Below the pieces are notes generated by a model. The model worked only from the letters and a program-made list of their open reading frames with translations. It made no database searches and had not been told where the DNA came from. Position numbers and translations under genes: made by a program. From positions 186,001 through 250,000 of the forward strand of contig NZ_VSST01000019.1 in assembly GCF_019402665.1 (NCBI RefSeq): 64,000 nt of DNA, given 5' to 3'. Source of the DNA: Bradyrhizobium canariense (GTDB lineage Bacteria > Pseudomonadota > Alphaproteobacteria > Rhizobiales > Xanthobacteraceae). Below, one piece after another: positions 63,637 to 64,000 of the stretch. Position 1 is the stretch's first letter. Every line of letters begins with the position of its first letter.

Positions 63637-64000
63637 TTACGCTTTCGGCTGGAAGTTCGGGTGGATGACGGCGCCGTCTCTGGTCAGCGCGGTCGCTTTG
63701 ACGAGTTCGTCGTCCCAGTTCACGGCCAGCGCCTTGCTGGTCTTGTCGACCATCGTTTCGATGAAGTTGAACAAATTGCGCGCGTAGAGGCTGGAGGCCG
63801 ACGCGGCGACGCGGCCGGCAACGTTTGTGTAGCCGACGATCTTGATGCCATCGACATCGGCGACCTCGCCCGCCTTGACGCCTTCGACATTGCCGCCGCG
63901 CTCGACGGCGAGATCGACCAGCACCGACCCCGGCTTCATCGACTTGACCATGTCGGCCGTGACGAGCCTCGGCGCAGGCCGGCCCGGAATCAGCGCGGTG
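63637..64000 (-). CDS. pntAA: NAD(P) transhydrogenase alpha-1 subunit, C-terminal part (cut by window end)
   Basis: The NAD-binding soluble subunit; only its last 120 residues are in the window. The visible part includes [31 protein letters not shown] (the NAD-binding region) and the end [12 protein letters not shown]. It resembles E. coli PntA domain I. The gene continues beyond base 64000, so no start is shown. Confidence 0.96.
   Translation of the reverse strand, partial: TALIPGRPAPRLVTADMVKSMKPGSVLVDLAVERGGNVEGVKAGEVADVDGIKIVGYTNVAGRVAASASSLYARNLFNFIETMVDKTSKALAVNWDDELVKATALTRDGAVIHPNFQPKA

Overview
The window is GC-rich chromosomal DNA of an alphaproteobacterium, most likely Bradyrhizobium or a close relative in the Nitrobacteraceae. 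The evidence is the gene set (FixK/NnrR-type control of nirK and hemN, tandem exported Cys-rich proteins, S21 with a Gly-rich tail, split pntAA/pntAB/pntB) and several families of palindromic intergenic repeats. I see no rRNA, tRNA, CRISPR array, transposase or phage gene; most of it reads as core chromosome.

Layout. 0.1-3 kb: two small exported Cys-rich proteins, a small wHTH-like protein and a low-complexity membrane protein. 3-10.9 kb: purA, an MgtA-type P-type ATPase, two EamA-type exporters flanking a DUF1330 gene, and a Bug/TctC binding protein. 11-17.4 kb: a Cache-type chemoreceptor, a D-2-hydroxyacid dehydrogenase and a carbohydrate ABC importer (binding protein plus two permeases, no ATPase). 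17.5-21.4 kb: four exported proteins (metallo-beta-lactamase fold, Asp-nucleophile alpha/beta hydrolase, DUF6130-like, phytase-like esterase). 21.6-25.3 kb: a MuiA/DUF4139 protein, a FixJ-like regulator without a normal phosphoacceptor Asp, and a divergent AraC regulator.

25.3-31.8 kb is a microaerobic/denitrification island: nnrS, a Cys-free Crp/Fnr (NnrR-type) regulator, a DUF1858 protein, hemN, a 68-residue membrane protein, nirK and nirV. Four intergenic 14-bp TTG-N8-CAA sites sit 50-95 bp upstream of these genes, which suggests one FixK2/NnrR-type regulon. The genes make sense together: haem synthesis without oxygen, nitrite reduction to NO, and NO response.

32-46.7 kb: GNAT, 3-oxoacid CoA-transferase (scoAB), AsmA, a WG-repeat protein, a second carbohydrate ABC importer without ATPase, potGHI without its binding protein, and glpD. 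46.8-53.1 kb: a PAS-GGDEF-EAL protein, an FAD oxidoreductase, small coiled-coil proteins (two DUF465) and a diguanylate cyclase with a histone-like basic tail. 53.2-64 kb: purEK, aqpZ, rpsU, a TPR lipoprotein, a TM/Ala-Lys-Pro-rich protein, a cupin, a ChaA-type antiporter, an overlapping hydrolase/antiporter pair, and pntAA (cut by the window end)-pntAB-pntB.

The observations most worth following are the shared box set and its uncharacterised small membrane protein, the Asp-less response regulator, the exported hydrolase cassette at 17.5-20 kb, the basic-tailed diguanylate cyclase, and a dispersed repeat whose terminal TAG forms the stop codons of two neighbouring genes.
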